Shown here: piece after piece, positions 4,455 through 5,958 of the stretch | How the letters are laid out: each line of letters starts with the position of its first letter | How positions within the stretch are numbered: the first letter of the stretch is position 1 | Source: Iamia sp038233335 | GTDB taxonomy: Bacteria > Actinomycetota > Acidimicrobiia > Acidimicrobiales > Iamiaceae | NCBI GenBank assembly: GCA_038233335.1 | Contig: JBBSME010000158.1 | Location: 1-5,958 of the forward strand | Length of the DNA: 5,958 bases | Direction of reading: 5' to 3' | Notes under the pieces: generated by a model | The model's input: the letters and a program-made list of their open reading frames with translations, nothing else | What the model was told of the DNA's origin: nothing | Database searches by the model: none | Position numbers and translations under genes: made by a program

Positions 4455-5885
4455 GCGGGACAGCAGCTTCAGCGCGGAGGCGGCGGCACCGGCGCCGCAC
4501 ATGCCGTGGACGCCGCCCCCCGGAGGGGTGGCGGCCGAACACAGGAACACGCCCGGGATGCCGGTGGTGTACGGGTCGAGGGCCAGCCGGGGCCGGAACA
4601 CGACCTGCCAGGGGTCGTTGGCCCCGGTGGTGATGTCGCCGCCGGCGAAGTTGGCGTTGTCGGCTTCGATCTCAGCCGGGCTCCGGGTGTGGATCCCCAC
4701 CACCCGGTCCCGAGTCCCGGGGGCGAAGCGCTCGATCTGGTCGAGGACGGCGTCGGTGGCATCGCCGCCCCAGCCGTGGGGGACGTGGGCGTAGGCCCAC
4801 ACGGGGTGCACGTCGCCCACCGCCCGGGACGGATCCGCGAGGGACTGCTGGCCGACCAGCACGAACGGGCGCTCGGGCATGTCGCCCCGGTGGACCGCCC
4901 GCTCCGTGGCGGCCACGTCCTCCAGGGTGCCGCCCAGGTGCACGGTCCCGGCTCGGCGGGCGGGTTCGGCGGTCCAAGCCACGCCGCCCTCGACGGCGAG
5001 ATCGACCTTGAAGGACCCGGGACCCCGCCGGAACCGCCGGTAGGCCCTCCGCACCCGGGCCGGCAGGGCGTCGCCGGCGATGGATGCGAACGGTCCGGGG
5101 GCCACGTCGAACAACGACACGGTCGAGGGGGGCAGGTCGGCCAGCGCGCGGACCGTCACCCCCGTCTCGATGGTGCCGCCCCGCGCGCGCAGCAACGACG
5201 CCAGGGCATCGGTGATGCGGGCCGAGCCCCCGCGGGCCACCGGCCAGCCCACGTGGTGGCACGAGGCGGTGAGCATCAGCCCGATGGCCGCCGTGGTGGG
5301 CCGCTCCAGGGGGTGGATGGCGTGGGCGGCGACACCGGCGAAGAGGGCCCGGGCCTCATCGGTCTCCCAGCGACGGGCCAGCAGCGTGGCCGGTTGCAGG
5401 GCCCGGGTGCCGAAGCCGGCGAGGAGGAGCGGGTGCCGCGGGACGTGGAGGACCGGCCGCATGAGATCCTCGGCGGCGGCGTCGAAGCGCGCCGCCAGCG
5501 GGCCGACGGTACGACGCCAGGCGGCGCCGTCGGGACCGAGCCCGGCGACGGTGCAGTCGAGGGACTGGAGGAGCACCCCGGCGGCGCCCCCGTCGAGCGG
5601 GTGGGCCAGGTCGACCTCGGGCCAGTCCCACTCCAGTCCGTGGTCGGCAAGGGGCAGGGTGGAGAGGAACGGCGAGGCCACGCCGAAGGGGTGGACGGCC
5701 GAGCACAGATCGTGGAGGACACCGGGGACCGTGAGCTCCTCGGTGCGGGTGCCGCCGCCGATGGTGTCGGCTGCCTCCAGCACCGTGACCGAGTGGCCCT
5801 CCTGGGCGATGGCCACCGCGGCGGCGAGGCCGTTGGGTCCTGCCCCCACCACCACCGCATCGATCAGTGCTGCCTCCGGGGCCAC
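4452..5885 (-). CDS. FAD-dependent oxidoreductase, phytoene desaturase-like
   Basis: This 477-residue flavoprotein belongs to the broad phytoene dehydrogenase-like group (COG1233 type, related to CrtI and PYROXD2). The N-terminal FAD-binding Rossmann motif VVVGAGPNGLAAA is at 11-23. Glu37 (TVLEAAD) would bind the adenosine ribose, followed by IGGGTRTEE at 42-50. The C-terminal FAD motif, GVFLCSAATPPGGGVHGMCG, is at about 445-464, and its GGGVHGMCG is characteristic of this group. Length fits the family. Substrate is not readable: no carotenoid synthase or other carotenoid gene is nearby, so desaturation of phytoene should not be assumed. The GTG at 5885 is the only start in the window that keeps the FAD motif. 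The frame stays open to the right edge without another start codon, so a longer N-terminus cannot be excluded. No Shine-Dalgarno sequence is visible, and a possible -10 box, TAGCGT, lies at 5917-5912. Confidence 0.9.
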   Translation of the reverse strand: MAPEAALIDAVVVGAGPNGLAAAVAIAQEGHSVTVLEAADTIGGGTRTEELTVPGVLHDLCSAVHPFGVASPFLSTLPLADHGLEWDWPEVDLAHPLDGGAAGVLLQSLDCTVAGLGPDGAAWRRTVGPLAARFDAAAEDLMRPVLHVPRHPLLLAGFGTRALQPATLLARRWETDEARALFAGVAAHAIHPLERPTTAAIGLMLTASCHHVGWPVARGGSARITDALASLLRARGGTIETGVTVRALADLPPSTVSLFDVAPGPFASIAGDALPARVRRAYRRFRRGPGSFKVDLAVEGGVAWTAEPARRAGTVHLGGTLEDVAATERAVHRGDMPERPFVLVGQQSLADPSRAVGDVHPVWAYAHVPHGWGGDATDAVLDQIERFAPGTRDRVVGIHTRSPAEIEADNANFAGGDITTGANDPWQVVFRPRLALDPYTTGIPGVFLCSAATPPGGGVHGMCGAGAAASALKLLSR

Positions 5886-5958
5886 GGCCGACCAGACCCG
5901 GTCGCCCCCGGACGCTATCGGTCGGTCCCGCCGACCCCGGGGGTGGCGACGGAAGGAG

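Noticed and set aside
1..5958. CRISPR array, tRNA, rRNA, insertion sequence, toxin-antitoxin, phage or secondary-metabolite cluster.
   Set aside because: I found no regularly spaced repeats, cloverleaf or rRNA sequence, transposase, integrase or biosynthetic core enzymes.

Overview
This is a very G+C-rich stretch (about 70% or more by eye) whose codons almost always end in G or C. GTG starts are used freely and start codons often lack a clear ribosome binding site. Protein style and layout suggest a high-GC actinobacterium. The Acidimicrobiia (Iamia/Ilumatobacter-like lineages) are my best guess, but that is an inference from general resemblance. No rRNA, tRNA, CRISPR array, insertion sequence or phage gene is visible. 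The window reads as ordinary chromosomal metabolic sequence.

Layout from left to right: (1) the 5' end of a minus-strand gene, probably a sulfotransferase, runs off the left edge (1-96). (2) A complete minus-strand alanine dehydrogenase (270-1400) has all key catalytic residues. (3) A 286-base divergent gap leads to a plus-strand alpha/beta hydrolase of the MEST-like, Asp-nucleophile type (1687-2550). (4) A 257-base gap holds a candidate terminator, a lower-GC patch with three copies of a 9-base motif that can form two mutually exclusive stems, and a promoter-like block. (5) A small plus-strand lipoprotein of unknown role follows (2808-3293). (6) Converging on it is a minus-strand acyl-CoA thioesterase-like gene (3352-4220), broken by a one-base frameshift at about 3841. 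(7) A 231-base gap holds two strong inverted-repeat systems and a palindrome over a possible -35 box. (8) Last comes a complete minus-strand FAD-dependent, phytoene-desaturase-like oxidoreductase (4452-5885).

The genes do not form one clear operon or pathway. Alanine dehydrogenase serves nitrogen and central carbon metabolism. The thioesterase-like and FAD oxidoreductase genes share a strand and could both act on lipids or isoprenoids, but a 231-base gap with hairpins separates them. The hydrolase and the lipoprotein appear to be single-gene units.

I see no convincing new multi-gene system. The points most worth a second look are the thioesterase frameshift, the triple ACCAAGRAC motif upstream of the lipoprotein, the interlocked inverted repeats over the stop codon of the FAD oxidoreductase, and the promoter-associated palindromes.
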